A stretch of 64,000 nt of DNA from Acetivibrio thermocellus ATCC 27405. Its GTDB lineage: Bacteria; Bacillota; Clostridia; Acetivibrionales; Acetivibrionaceae. The translations under genes were made by a program, and so were the position numbers. Within the stretch, counting starts at the first letter, position 1; every line of letters begins with the position of its first letter. Below the pieces are notes generated by a model that saw nothing but the letters and a program-made list of their open reading frames with translations, was not told where the DNA came from and made no database searches. The stretch spans positions 744,001 through 808,000 of the forward strand of contig NC_009012.1 of assembly GCF_000015865.1 (NCBI RefSeq). The letters are read 5' to 3'. Shown here one piece after another: positions 17,564-26,400 of this stretch.

Positions 17564-18592
17564 TTACCTGTATTTTTTTATATTTTCATCATATGGCGGG
17601 TAGATAATACCTTTTTCGGTTATAATTGCTGAAATGTATTTGTTTGGTGTTACGTCAAAGGCCGGATTCCTTACCTTTACACCTTCGGGAGCAATTCTGA
17701 TGCCTTTGATATGAGTTATTTCAGCAGGGCTTCGCTCTTCTATCGGAATTTGCTCTCCCGTTTCTATGGAAAAGTCAATGGTTGTTGTGGGAGCGGCAAC
17801 ATAGAACGGAATATTGTTTTCCTTTGCCAAAACAGCAAGGGAATAAGTTCCGATTTTGTTTGCAGTATCTCCGTTTAAAGCTATTCTGTCAGCTCCGACT
17901 ATTACACAATCTATTAATCCTTCTTTCATGAAATGCCCTGCCATATTGTCGCATATAAGCGTTACGGGAATATTGTCCTGCATCAATTCCCAGGCGGTAA
18001 GCCTTGCACCCTGAAGATAAGGCCTTGTTTCGTCTGCAAAAACCTGTATGTTTTTTCCTGACTCATGAGCCGCCCGGATAACTCCTAAAGCAGTGCCGTA
18101 GTCGCAAGTCGCCAAAGCGCCTGCGTTACAATGGGTGAGGATTGTCCAATTTTCTTTTATCAACTCATTGCCGAACCGGCCTATGCTTCTGTTGGATTCA
18201 ATGTCTTCTTTTTCCATGAGGTATGCCTCTTCTTCAATGAGTTTTTTGATTTCCTCTATGGTCTTGTCCCGGTTTGAGACGGCTCTACTGTACACTCTGT
18301 CAACAGCCCAGAACAGATTTACGGCTGTAGGGCGCGTGCTTTTAATTATATCACACACCTTTGCAAGTTCGGCAAAAAATTCTTCTTTGGAATCAGTATT
18401 TATTGCCTTTGAAGCTATTGCCACACCGTAGGCGGCAGTTACACCTATGGCGGGAGCACCTCTTACAATCATATTTTTTATTGCATCGGCAACCTCAATA
18501 TAGTTTTTCAGTTCTACAATCTTTTGCTCTCCCGGAAGCAAAGTCTGATCCAATAATTTTAATACTCCGTTACAATATTCCAATGGTTTCAT
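17564..18592 (-). CDS. mtnA: S-methyl-5-thioribose-1-phosphate isomerase
   Basis: A 342-residue aldose-ketose isomerase of the eIF2B-like family; it converts 5-methylthioribose-1-phosphate (or 5-deoxyribose-1-phosphate) to the ribulose form. Signature text includes IKNMIVRGAPAIGVTAAYG, the catalytic-Cys segment HCNAGALATCDYGTALGVI and GADRIALNGDTANKIGTY with the catalytic Asp. It lies 44 bases downstream of mtnP on the same strand, so the two form an operon that would process methylthioadenosine in two steps. No later methionine-salvage genes (mtnB, mtnC, mtnD) are in the window. Confidence 0.93.
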   Translation of the reverse strand: MKPLEYCNGVLKLLDQTLLPGEQKIVELKNYIEVADAIKNMIVRGAPAIGVTAAYGVAIASKAINTDSKEEFFAELAKVCDIIKSTRPTAVNLFWAVDRVYSRAVSNRDKTIEEIKKLIEEEAYLMEKEDIESNRSIGRFGNELIKENWTILTHCNAGALATCDYGTALGVIRAAHESGKNIQVFADETRPYLQGARLTAWELMQDNIPVTLICDNMAGHFMKEGLIDCVIVGADRIALNGDTANKIGTYSLAVLAKENNIPFYVAAPTTTIDFSIETGEQIPIEERSPAEITHIKGIRIAPEGVKVRNPAFDVTPNKYISAIITEKGIIYPPYDENIKKYR

Positions 18593-18636
18593 AAGGTTCT
18601 CCTTTTCAAAATGTAATAAACAAGTTTGTTTTTAAA

Positions 18637-19443
18637 CTACAGGTCGAGACCGCTTAAATCCACGTTGCAGCATGTGCAATTGCTGTTTTCAAGGTCAATT
18701 CTTTTAATTACTTCAAAAAGCATGTTTTTAACTTTTTCATTGTTTTCCGCAAATACTTTCAGCACAGCCTCTTCGGTAACGGGCTCAATGTCGTCGCGGC
18801 CTTCGAGACCTGCGTCATAGTCGGTGATAAGCGCTATGTTGGCATAGCAGATACCCAGCTCCCTGGCCAGATAAACTTCAGGGTACTGGGTCATGTTAAT
18901 TACATCCCAGCCCATTTTGCTAAACCATCTGCTCTCTGCCACAGTGGAAAATCTCGGTCCCTGGATGACAACCACGGTACCTTTTTCGTGGGTTGTTATT
19001 CCAAGGTCTTTGCCCACCTGAATTGCAATTTTTCTAAGCTCGGGGCAGTAAGGATGAGCAGAGCTTATATGCTTGGTTACAGGCCCGTCGTAAAATGTGT
19101 CTTTACGTCCTGTTGTCCTGTCGACAAACTGATCGCAGATAACGAAATCTCCCGGCTTTATATCGGCTCTGAGACTTCCTGAGGATGTGGGAGCCAGTAT
19201 TTTTTTTACTCCAAGCTTTTTCATAGCGTAGAGATTTGCTCTGTAAGGTATCATATGAGGCGGAAATTGATGGTTTTTGCCGTGGCGGGGCAAAAAAGCT
19301 ATTCTTTTGCCTTCATAGGTTGCAATTGCAATTTTGTCGCTTGGTTTTCCGTAAGGAGTTTCCATTTCTATTTCTTCAACATTTTCAAGAAAAGAATAAA
19401 AACCTGAACCGCCAAAAACGCCAATATCAGCTTTATAATTCAT
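18637..19443 (-). CDS. mtnP: S-methyl-5'-thioadenosine phosphorylase
   Basis: A 268-residue nucleoside phosphorylase of the MTAP/PNP-II family that splits methylthioadenosine into adenine and methylthioribose-1-phosphate. It shows GVFGGSGFYSFL at the N-terminus, FLPRHGKNHQFPPHMIPYRAN, TSSGSLRADIKPGDFV, QGPRFSTVAESRWF and GWDVINMTQYPEVYLARE. The asparagine-methionine pair and the downstream TDYDAG aspartate agree with the 6-aminopurine-using group. The gene starts at ATG 19443 behind CAGGAGG. It feeds mtnA directly. Confidence 0.92.
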   Translation of the reverse strand: MNYKADIGVFGGSGFYSFLENVEEIEMETPYGKPSDKIAIATYEGKRIAFLPRHGKNHQFPPHMIPYRANLYAMKKLGVKKILAPTSSGSLRADIKPGDFVICDQFVDRTTGRKDTFYDGPVTKHISSAHPYCPELRKIAIQVGKDLGITTHEKGTVVVIQGPRFSTVAESRWFSKMGWDVINMTQYPEVYLARELGICYANIALITDYDAGLEGRDDIEPVTEEAVLKVFAENNEKVKNMLFEVIKRIDLENSNCTCCNVDLSGLDL

Positions 19444-19456
19444 TGTAAACCTCCTG

Positions 19457-19495
19457 AAAAATTTATTTTAATATAAAAAATTTATTTTAATATAA
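19457..19495. repeat. Two-copy 19-base tandem repeat upstream of mtnP
   Basis: AAAAATTTATTTTAATATAA occurs twice with a 19-base period in the divergent region between mtnP and the yteA-like gene. It is very AT-rich and could be an UP-element-like or chance duplication. Confidence 0.5.
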
Positions 19496-19712
19496 CTTAT
19501 TATATTTATAAAAGTATAAAGTTTCAATTATATTATTGAATTTACTTTGTTAAATTGCATATGCCCGGGCTTCCATCATAAACCTTCAATAAAAATAGTT
19601 TTTTCAAGGCAATCTAAAAATAATATTATCAATAAAATTCTTTTTAAAATTTTTGTTTCCGTATATATAAAAAAAACATTGCACATCGAATATTATAAAG
19701 GAGGAAAATGGA

Positions 19713-20351
19713 GTGGATGACAGCAAAAAAGAGTTTTTCAGGCAACTGCTTGTGGAAGAGAAGAAGAATATAGAAAGAACCATAAATCTTATGGAGGAAC
19801 ATGGGATATCAAAGCAAAATGTGGAATCTGCCGATGAGCTGTCCGGCTATGACAATCACCCTGCAGAATTGGGGACACAGCTTTTTCAGACAGAGCTCAA
19901 TAACGCTTTGAAGGTTCATGAAGAACGTTTGTTGGAAGATATTAATGAAGCTTTAACAAAAATGGACAAAGGAAGTTTTGGAAAATGTGAATTGTGTGGA
20001 AAGGAAATTGATGAAGAAAGACTTGAGGCATTGCCTTATACAAGACTTTGCATAGATTGTGAAAACGCCAAAGAGTCATCTGACGTGAATTTAGACAGAC
20101 AAAGGCCGGTGGAGGAATTGATTTGGGATGCGCCTTTTGGAAGAAAGTACCTAAATAAGCAGGAAGATGACGAAAATGAAGGTATGGACCAGTTTAACGA
20201 CCTTGTAAAATACGGTTCATCGGACACCCCACAAGATATGGGGGGCTATTATGATTTTGATGAATATTACACGAATGAGTTGGACAAACAGGGGATAGTT
20301 GATATAATGGATAATATTTCTAATGAGGAATATAAAAAACAATTGCCTTAA
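19713..20351 (+). CDS. TraR/DksA-type zinc-finger protein, YteA family
   Basis: A 212-residue protein starting with GTG at 19713, 8 bases after AAAGGAGG; an ATG at 19708 is out of frame. The N-terminal part is a DksA-like coiled coil (VEEKKNIERTINLMEEHG, ELSGYDNHPAELGTQLF), followed by the C4 zinc finger CELCGKEIDEERLEALPYT...CIDC at about residues 92-112. The acidic C-terminal tail contains PVEELIWDAPF, a phrase seen in Bacillus YteA-like proteins. YteA is a predicted sporulation-associated protein of unknown function. The gene is monocistronic between mtnP and celJ. Confidence 0.82.
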   Translation: MDDSKKEFFRQLLVEEKKNIERTINLMEEHGISKQNVESADELSGYDNHPAELGTQLFQTELNNALKVHEERLLEDINEALTKMDKGSFGKCELCGKEIDEERLEALPYTRLCIDCENAKESSDVNLDRQRPVEELIWDAPFGRKYLNKQEDDENEGMDQFNDLVKYGSSDTPQDMGGYYDFDEYYTNELDKQGIVDIMDNISNEEYKKQLP

Positions 20352-21031
20352 GTATTGTTTGAACTACAGCCTTCATTTATCCAATAAGGAATATGAAACG
20401 ACGTGAATGCTTATTTGGGTATTTGTATAAATATTTTTTTATAAATATTTATAAAAAACATGTAAGATTGATAAATGAAGGCTTTTTATATTATTTTTTG
20501 TAATTATTGCATTTTGCCCCCTTAAAAAATTTTAAAATTCGAAATTAATTTTTGCGTATGGATTGTGCAATAAAAATATGATAATATTTAGGTGAATATA
20601 AAAAGATTGTATTAATCAATTGCTTACAGGTATAAAAATTAAGAAAATTGCGCACTGTGTTGGCGTAACCTTAATCAACAATTGGAAATGGGGTTTGGGA
20701 AGTATACTTGGAAGCAACTGGTTATTATTGAAATTTACAGACGATGTGAAAGACTGTGAACAAACCAATCAATGCCCAAATTATACTTTGCAGCAAAATC
20801 ATCCTTGCATATCCCTTCAGATTTAAAAGCCGCGACAATTAGCGTTTCCGATGAAGCTCATTTATGTGAACCTCGATTCCTTCCTATAAAATTTACTCTA
20901 TTTTCATTTCAATTTTTCCAGTTTGCATGTGGAATTATTTCCCGAAGCTCCGTATTTCTGTTGTTGATGGTTTGTATGTCAACATATGCGTGCATTTTAA
21001 TATAAAATGAATTGTTAAAGGAGTGTGAAAT
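20352..21031. other. 680-base non-coding region before celJ with a long-range stem
   Basis: No convincing gene is present: two short frames at 20620-20826 and 20772-21005 lack family character and ribosome binding sites. A perfect 14-base inverted repeat, AGCCTTCATTTATC at 20369-20382 and its complement at 20470-20483, encloses a second stem (TCCAATAAG at 20381 with CTTATTTGG at 20408) and is followed by a T-rich run, so it may end the yteA-like transcript or form a structured RNA. The remainder is the celJ upstream region; the celJ ribosome binding site is AAAGGAGTG. Confidence 0.55.
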
Positions 21032-24000
21032 ATGGCAAAGAGAAGATTATCGCTACTTTTGGTACTTGCCATAATGTTTACGATGGTCGTTCCACAGATA
21101 TCTGCAAGTGCCGAAACAGTTGCTCCTGAAGGCTACAGGAAGCTTTTGGATGTACAAATTTTCAAGGATTCGCCTGTAGTCGGATGGTCAGGAAGCGGTA
21201 TGGGCGAGCTTGAAACTATCGGCGATACCCTTCCGGTTGATACCACAGTTACATATAACGGTTTGCCGACTTTAAGACTGAATGTCCAGACAACCGTTCA
21301 GTCAGGATGGTGGATTTCTCTTCTTACATTAAGAGGATGGAACACCCATGACCTTTCCCAGTATGTCGAAAACGGTTATCTTGAGTTTGACATCAAGGGT
21401 AAGGAAGGCGGAGAAGACTTTGTTATTGGTTTCAGGGACAAGGTTTATGAACGCGTTTACGGACTTGAAATTGATGTTACCACAGTAATATCAAATTATG
21501 TAACGGTAACTACGGACTGGCAGCATGTTAAGATTCCTTTGAGAGACCTGATGAAGATTAATAACGGATTTGATCCTTCATCAGTTACATGCCTGGTGTT
21601 CTCAAAAAGATATGCAGATCCGTTTACAGTATGGTTCAGTGATATAAAGATTACATCAGAAGACAATGAAAAGTCCGCTCCTGCAATCAAGGTAAACCAG
21701 CTTGGCTTTATTCCTGAAGCTGAAAAATACGCTTTGGTTACAGGTTTTGCAGAAGAGCTCGCAGTATCGGAAGGTGACGAATTTGCCGTTATAAATGCTG
21801 CGGACAATTCTGTTGCTTATACCGGAAAATTAACTCTTGTAACAGAATATGAACCTCTTGATTCCGGAGAAAAAATACTTAAGGCAGATTTCAGCGACTT
21901 GACTGTACCTGGCAAATACTACATTAGTATTGAAGGTCTTGACAATTCACCCAAGTTTGAAATCGGTGAAGGTATTTACGGTCCACTGGTTGTTGACGCT
22001 GCAAGATATTTCTATTATCAGCGTCAGGGTATAGAACTTGAAGAGCCTTATGCGCAGGGATATCCCCGCAAGGACGTTACTCCTCAGGACGCATATGCTG
22101 TATTTGCATCCGGAAAGAAGGATCCGATTGACATAACAAAGGGTTGGTATGACGCAGGAGACTTCGGTAAGTATGTAAATGCCGGAGCAACCGGTGTTTC
22201 CGATTTGTTCTGGGCATATGAAATGTTCCCTTCCCAGTTTGTTGACGGTCAGTTCAATATTCCTGAAAGCGGAAACGGTGTACCGGACATCCTTGACGAA
22301 GCTCGCTGGGAGCTTGAATGGATGCTGAAAATGCAGGACAAAGAAAGCGGAGGATTCTATCCCAGAGTTCAATCTGACAATGACGAAAACATAAAATCAA
22401 GAATAATCAGGGATCAGAACGGCTGTACCACTGATGATACTGCATGTGCCGCCGGAATACTTGCTCATGCATACTTGATTTACAAGGATATTGACCCTGA
22501 TTTTGCACAAGAGTGCCTGGATGCGGCAATAAATGCATGGAAATTCCTTGAAAAGAATCCTGAAAACATTGTTTCACCTCCGGGTCCATACAACGTATAT
22601 GACGACAGCGGAGACAGACTCTGGGCTGCAGCTTCGCTGTACAGAGCTACCGGTGAAGAGGTTTATCATACATACTTTAAACAAAACTACAAATCTTTTG
22701 CACAAAAGTTCGAAAGCCCGACTGCATATGCTCATACATGGGGTGATATGTGGCTTACGGCATTCCTTTCGTATTTGAAAGCTGAAAACAAGGATCAGGA
22801 AGTTGTAGACTGGATTGATACAGAGTTTGGAATCTGGCTTGAAAACATACTCACAAGATATGAGAACAATCCATGGAAGAATGCAATTGTTCCCGGAAAC
22901 TACTTCTGGGGAATCAACATGCAGGTTATGAATGTTCCGATGGATGCTATCATAGGTTCACAGCTTCTTGGAAAATACAGTGACAGAATAGAAAAATTAG
23001 GTTTTGGTTCACTTAACTGGCTGCTTGGTACAAATCCGCTTCGCTTCAGCTTTGTATCAGGATATGGAGAGGATTCTGTAAAAGGAGTATTCAGCAATAT
23101 TTACAATACGGACGGCAAGCAGGGAATTCCGAAAGGATACATGCCTGGTGGACCAAATGCTTATGAAGGTGCAGGCCTGTCAAGGTTTGCAGCAAAATGC
23201 TACACCAGAAGTACCGGTGACTGGGTAGCCAACGAACATACAGTATATTGGAACTCAGCTTTGGTATTTATGGCTGCTTTTGCAAACCAGGGTTCAGAGG
23301 TTAATCCGGGACCTGCGCCGGAACCGGGAGTAACTCCGAATCCTACAGAACCTGCAAAAGTGGTTGACATCAGGATAGATACTTCTGCTGAAAGAAAGCC
23401 AATCAGCCCGTATATATACGGAAGCAATCAGGAACTTGATGCAACAGTTACTGCAAAGAGGTTCGGCGGAAACAGAACTACAGGATACAACTGGGAAAAC
23501 AACTTCTCAAATGCAGGAAGTGACTGGCTGCATTACAGTGATACATACCTTTTGGAGGACGGCGGAGTACCTAAGGGAGAGTGGAGTACACCTGCTTCTG
23601 TAGTTACCACGTTCCATGACAAGGCACTTAGCAAAAATGTTCCTTACACACTTATCACTCTTCAGGCAGCAGGTTATGTTTCCGCAGACGGAAACGGACC
23701 GGTTTCCCAGGAAGAAACTGCACCGTCTTCAAGATGGAAGGAAGTTAAGTTTGAAAAGGGAGCACCTTTCTCACTTACACCGGACACAGAAGATGATTAT
23801 GTTTACATGGATGAGTTTGTAAACTATCTTGTAAACAAATACGGAAATGCATCCACACCTACAGGAATAAAGGGTTATTCAATAGATAACGAGCCGGCAT
23901 TGTGGAGTCATACTCATCCGAGAATTCATCCGGACAATGTAACTGCCAAAGAGCTTATTGAAAAATCTGTAGCTCTTTCCAAGGCGGTTAAAAAGGTAGA

Positions 24001-25837
24001 TCCATATGCAGAAATATTCGGACCTGCTTTGTACGGATTTGCCGCATATGAGACACTTCAGTCAGCTCCTGACTGGGGAACTGAAGGAGAAGGATACAGG
24101 TGGTTTATAGATTATTACCTCGATAAGATGAAAAAGGCTTCTGATGAAGAAGGAAAGAGACTTTTGGACGTACTTGACGTACACTGGTATCCGGAAGCCA
24201 GGGGCGGCGGTGAAAGAATATGCTTTGGAGCCGATCCAAGAAATATTGAGACAAACAAAGCAAGATTGCAGGCGCCCAGAACATTGTGGGATCCTACATA
24301 TATTGAAGACAGCTGGATAGGACAATGGAAGAAGGATTTCCTCCCGATATTACCTAATCTTTTGGATTCCATTGAAAAATATTATCCGGGAACGAAGCTT
24401 GCTATAACTGAATATGACTATGGCGGAGGAAATCATATTACAGGCGGTATTGCTCAAGCCGATGTTCTTGGTATATTCGGTAAATACGGTGTTTACCTTG
24501 CAACATTCTGGGGAGATGCAAGCAATAACTATACTGAGGCCGGTATAAACCTTTATACCAACTACGACGGCAAAGGCGGCAAATTTGGAGATACATCCGT
24601 AAAATGTGAAACGTCCGACATAGAAGTAAGCTCTGCTTATGCATCCATTGTCGGTGAAGATGACAGCAAACTCCATATCATTCTTTTGAACAAGAACTAT
24701 GACCAGCCGACGACATTCAATTTCTCAATTGACAGCAGCAAGAACTACACAATAGGAAATGTATGGGCATTTGACAGAGGAAGCTCCAATATTACTCAAA
24801 GAACTCCTATAGTGAACATAAAGGACAATACCTTCACATATACAGTACCGGCTTTGACAGCGTGCCATATTGTGCTTGAAGCTGCGGAGCCCGTAGTGTA
24901 CGGAGACTTGAACAATGACTCTAAAGTAAACGCAGTAGACATTATGATGCTCAAACGATATATTCTCGGAATAATAGATAATATAAATCTGACAGCAGCT
25001 GACATTTATTTTGACGGTGTTGTAAATTCAAGTGACTATAATATAATGAAGAGATATTTGTTAAAGGCAATAGAAGATATTCCTTATGTTCCGGAAAACC
25101 AGGCACCTAAAGCAATATTTACTTTCTCGCCCGAAGATCCGGTTACTGACGAGAATGTAGTGTTCAATGCATCAAATTCAATAGATGAAGACGGAACAAT
25201 TGCCTATTATGTATGGGATTTCGGTGACGGATATGAAGGAACTTCAACAACACCGACTATTACCTATAAGTATAAAAACCCCGGAACATACAAAGTAAAA
25301 CTGATTGTTACAGACAACCAGGGGGCTTCAAGTTCGTTTACAGCTACCATAAAAGTAACCTCAGCTACCGGGGACAATTCCAAATTCAACTTTGAAGACG
25401 GCACGCTGGGAGGATTTACAACATCCGGAACAAATGCTACGGGTGTTGTTGTGAACACTACTGAAAAAGCATTCAAAGGCGAAAGAGGTCTTAAATGGAC
25501 TGTAACAAGCGAAGGAGAAGGAACTGCAGAATTGAAACTTGACGGAGGTACTATTGTAGTTCCCGGTACCACTATGACGTTTAGAATCTGGATACCTTCC
25601 GGTGCGCCTATTGCTGCCATCCAGCCGTATATTATGCCTCATACACCTGATTGGTCGGAAGTCCTCTGGAATTCGACATGGAAAGGATACACCATGGTGA
25701 AGACCGATGACTGGAATGAAATTACCCTGACACTGCCGGAAGACGTGGATCCGACTTGGCCGCAGCAGATGGGTATACAGGTACAGACCATAGATGAAGG
25801 TGAATTCACTATCTATGTAGATGCTATTGACTGGTAA
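21032..25837 (+). CDS. celJ: Cellulosomal bifunctional cellulase CelJ (Cel9D-Cel44A)
   Basis: A 1601-residue secreted modular cellulase. In order: signal peptide 1-26 (cleavage after ISASA); CBM30 about 30-215; Ig-like domain about 222-310; GH9 about 310-756 with WYDAGDFGKY (D374, D377) and the acid E735 in WVANEHTVYW; a Pro-rich linker; GH44 about 776-1288 with acid/base E954 (IDNEPALW) and nucleophile E1127 (ITEYDYGGG); dockerin about 1289-1355; PKD about 1360-1446 (WDFGDG); CBM44 about 1447-1601. GH9 and GH44 cut beta-1,4-glucans and xyloglucan, and the dockerin docks it to scaffoldin cohesins. The internal dockerin is unusual and typical of CelJ. Its first calcium loop has Ala-Val where Ser-Thr/Ser-Ser is usual. 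The start follows AAAGGAGTG. Confidence 0.97.
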   Translation: MAKRRLSLLLVLAIMFTMVVPQISASAETVAPEGYRKLLDVQIFKDSPVVGWSGSGMGELETIGDTLPVDTTVTYNGLPTLRLNVQTTVQSGWWISLLTLRGWNTHDLSQYVENGYLEFDIKGKEGGEDFVIGFRDKVYERVYGLEIDVTTVISNYVTVTTDWQHVKIPLRDLMKINNGFDPSSVTCLVFSKRYADPFTVWFSDIKITSEDNEKSAPAIKVNQLGFIPEAEKYALVTGFAEELAVSEGDEFAVINAADNSVAYTGKLTLVTEYEPLDSGEKILKADFSDLTVPGKYYISIEGLDNSPKFEIGEGIYGPLVVDAARYFYYQRQGIELEEPYAQGYPRKDVTPQDAYAVFASGKKDPIDITKGWYDAGDFGKYVNAGATGVSDLFWAYEMFPSQFVDGQFNIPESGNGVPDILDEARWELEWMLKMQDKESGGFYPRVQSDNDENIKSRIIRDQNGCTTDDTACAAGILAHAYLIYKDIDPDFAQECLDAAINAWKFLEKNPENIVSPPGPYNVYDDSGDRLWAAASLYRATGEEVYHTYFKQNYKSFAQKFESPTAYAHTWGDMWLTAFLSYLKAENKDQEVVDWIDTEFGIWLENILTRYENNPWKNAIVPGNYFWGINMQVMNVPMDAIIGSQLLGKYSDRIEKLGFGSLNWLLGTNPLRFSFVSGYGEDSVKGVFSNIYNTDGKQGIPKGYMPGGPNAYEGAGLSRFAAKCYTRSTGDWVANEHTVYWNSALVFMAAFANQGSEVNPGPAPEPGVTPNPTEPAKVVDIRIDTSAERKPISPYIYGSNQELDATVTAKRFGGNRTTGYNWENNFSNAGSDWLHYSDTYLLEDGGVPKGEWSTPASVVTTFHDKALSKNVPYTLITLQAAGYVSADGNGPVSQEETAPSSRWKEVKFEKGAPFSLTPDTEDDYVYMDEFVNYLVNKYGNASTPTGIKGYSIDNEPALWSHTHPRIHPDNVTAKELIEKSVALSKAVKKVDPYAEIFGPALYGFAAYETLQSAPDWGTEGEGYRWFIDYYLDKMKKASDEEGKRLLDVLDVHWYPEARGGGERICFGADPRNIETNKARLQAPRTLWDPTYIEDSWIGQWKKDFLPILPNLLDSIEKYYPGTKLAITEYDYGGGNHITGGIAQADVLGIFGKYGVYLATFWGDASNNYTEAGINLYTNYDGKGGKFGDTSVKCETSDIEVSSAYASIVGEDDSKLHIILLNKNYDQPTTFNFSIDSSKNYTIGNVWAFDRGSSNITQRTPIVNIKDNTFTYTVPALTACHIVLEAAEPVVYGDLNNDSKVNAVDIMMLKRYILGIIDNINLTAADIYFDGVVNSSDYNIMKRYLLKAIEDIPYVPENQAPKAIFTFSPEDPVTDENVVFNASNSIDEDGTIAYYVWDFGDGYEGTSTTPTITYKYKNPGTYKVKLIVTDNQGASSSFTATIKVTSATGDNSKFNFEDGTLGGFTTSGTNATGVVVNTTEKAFKGERGLKWTVTSEGEGTAELKLDGGTIVVPGTTMTFRIWIPSGAPIAAIQPYIMPHTPDWSEVLWNSTWKGYTMVKTDDWNEITLTLPEDVDPTWPQQMGIQVQTIDEGEFTIYVDAIDW

Positions 25838-25891
25838 GAAATTTAATTGGTCAAACAAAAATCAAATCAGTTGCAAGTTATAAGGCCGGGC

Positions 25892-25926
25892 AAAAAAGGA
25901 GGAACCTTTGCGGTTTCTCCTTTTTT
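25892..25926 (+). terminator. Intrinsic terminator of celJ
   Basis: AAAAAAGGAG(G)AACC pairs with GGTTTCTCCTTTTTT around TTTGC, ending in a T run, 55 bases after the celJ stop. Confidence 0.85.
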
Positions 25927-26400
25927 GCTTTTAAAATTTTTTTATCGAGATTAGTTCAAAAAACAAAAACGGGAAACAGGATTTGACCCACTTAAAAATG
26001 TGTATGTGCACGGATTTCTATTTGGAGGGAAGCAGAAATTCATAAAAACTTTAAAAATCTTATTAAGTTTGGCTGTGTAAAGAGAGATGGAGTTATGATA
26101 TAATAATATTTGAATAATATTATTTATATCATTAAACAGTTTAAATAAATAAGCACTATGCAAAACAAAACGCCAATCAGTTTCCATGGTGGTTTCCGCT
26201 TTCTATACAGCAAATCTATTTTACACATATTCTCCATTTTGATTGAAGCAAGTTTTGTAGTTAAATGCTATGGGAAAGTTATAATTTTTATATAACTTTG
26301 TTATTGATTTTTTGTATTTTTTCCTTATGGAGGTGATTTTGTAAAATACAAACAATAAATATAATCAAATATATTATTAAATTATTTTGAAGGAGGAATC
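25927..26400. other. Non-coding celJ-celQ intergenic region
   Basis: No gene is evident. It carries the AT-rich inverted repeat listed at 26095-26132 and a perfect 9-base repeat AAAGTTATA (26275-26283) / TATAACTTT (26291-26299) followed by T-rich sequence. Because a terminator precedes it, celQ should have its own promoter here; weak candidates (TTGGCT at 26069, TATGAT at 26094) are too widely spaced to be trusted. Confidence 0.5.
26095..26132. repeat. Inverted repeat upstream of celQ
   Basis: ATGATATAATAATATT and AATATTATTTATATCAT flank a 5-base centre; the right arm has one extra T. There is no T run, so an operator or a cruciform-prone AT element is more likely than a terminator. Confidence 0.5.

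Noticed and set aside
20620-21005. Two short frames of 68 and 77 codons in the celJ upstream region
   Set aside because: No ribosome binding site, biased hydrophobic/aromatic composition typical of AT-rich noise, overlapping each other, and no family resemblance.
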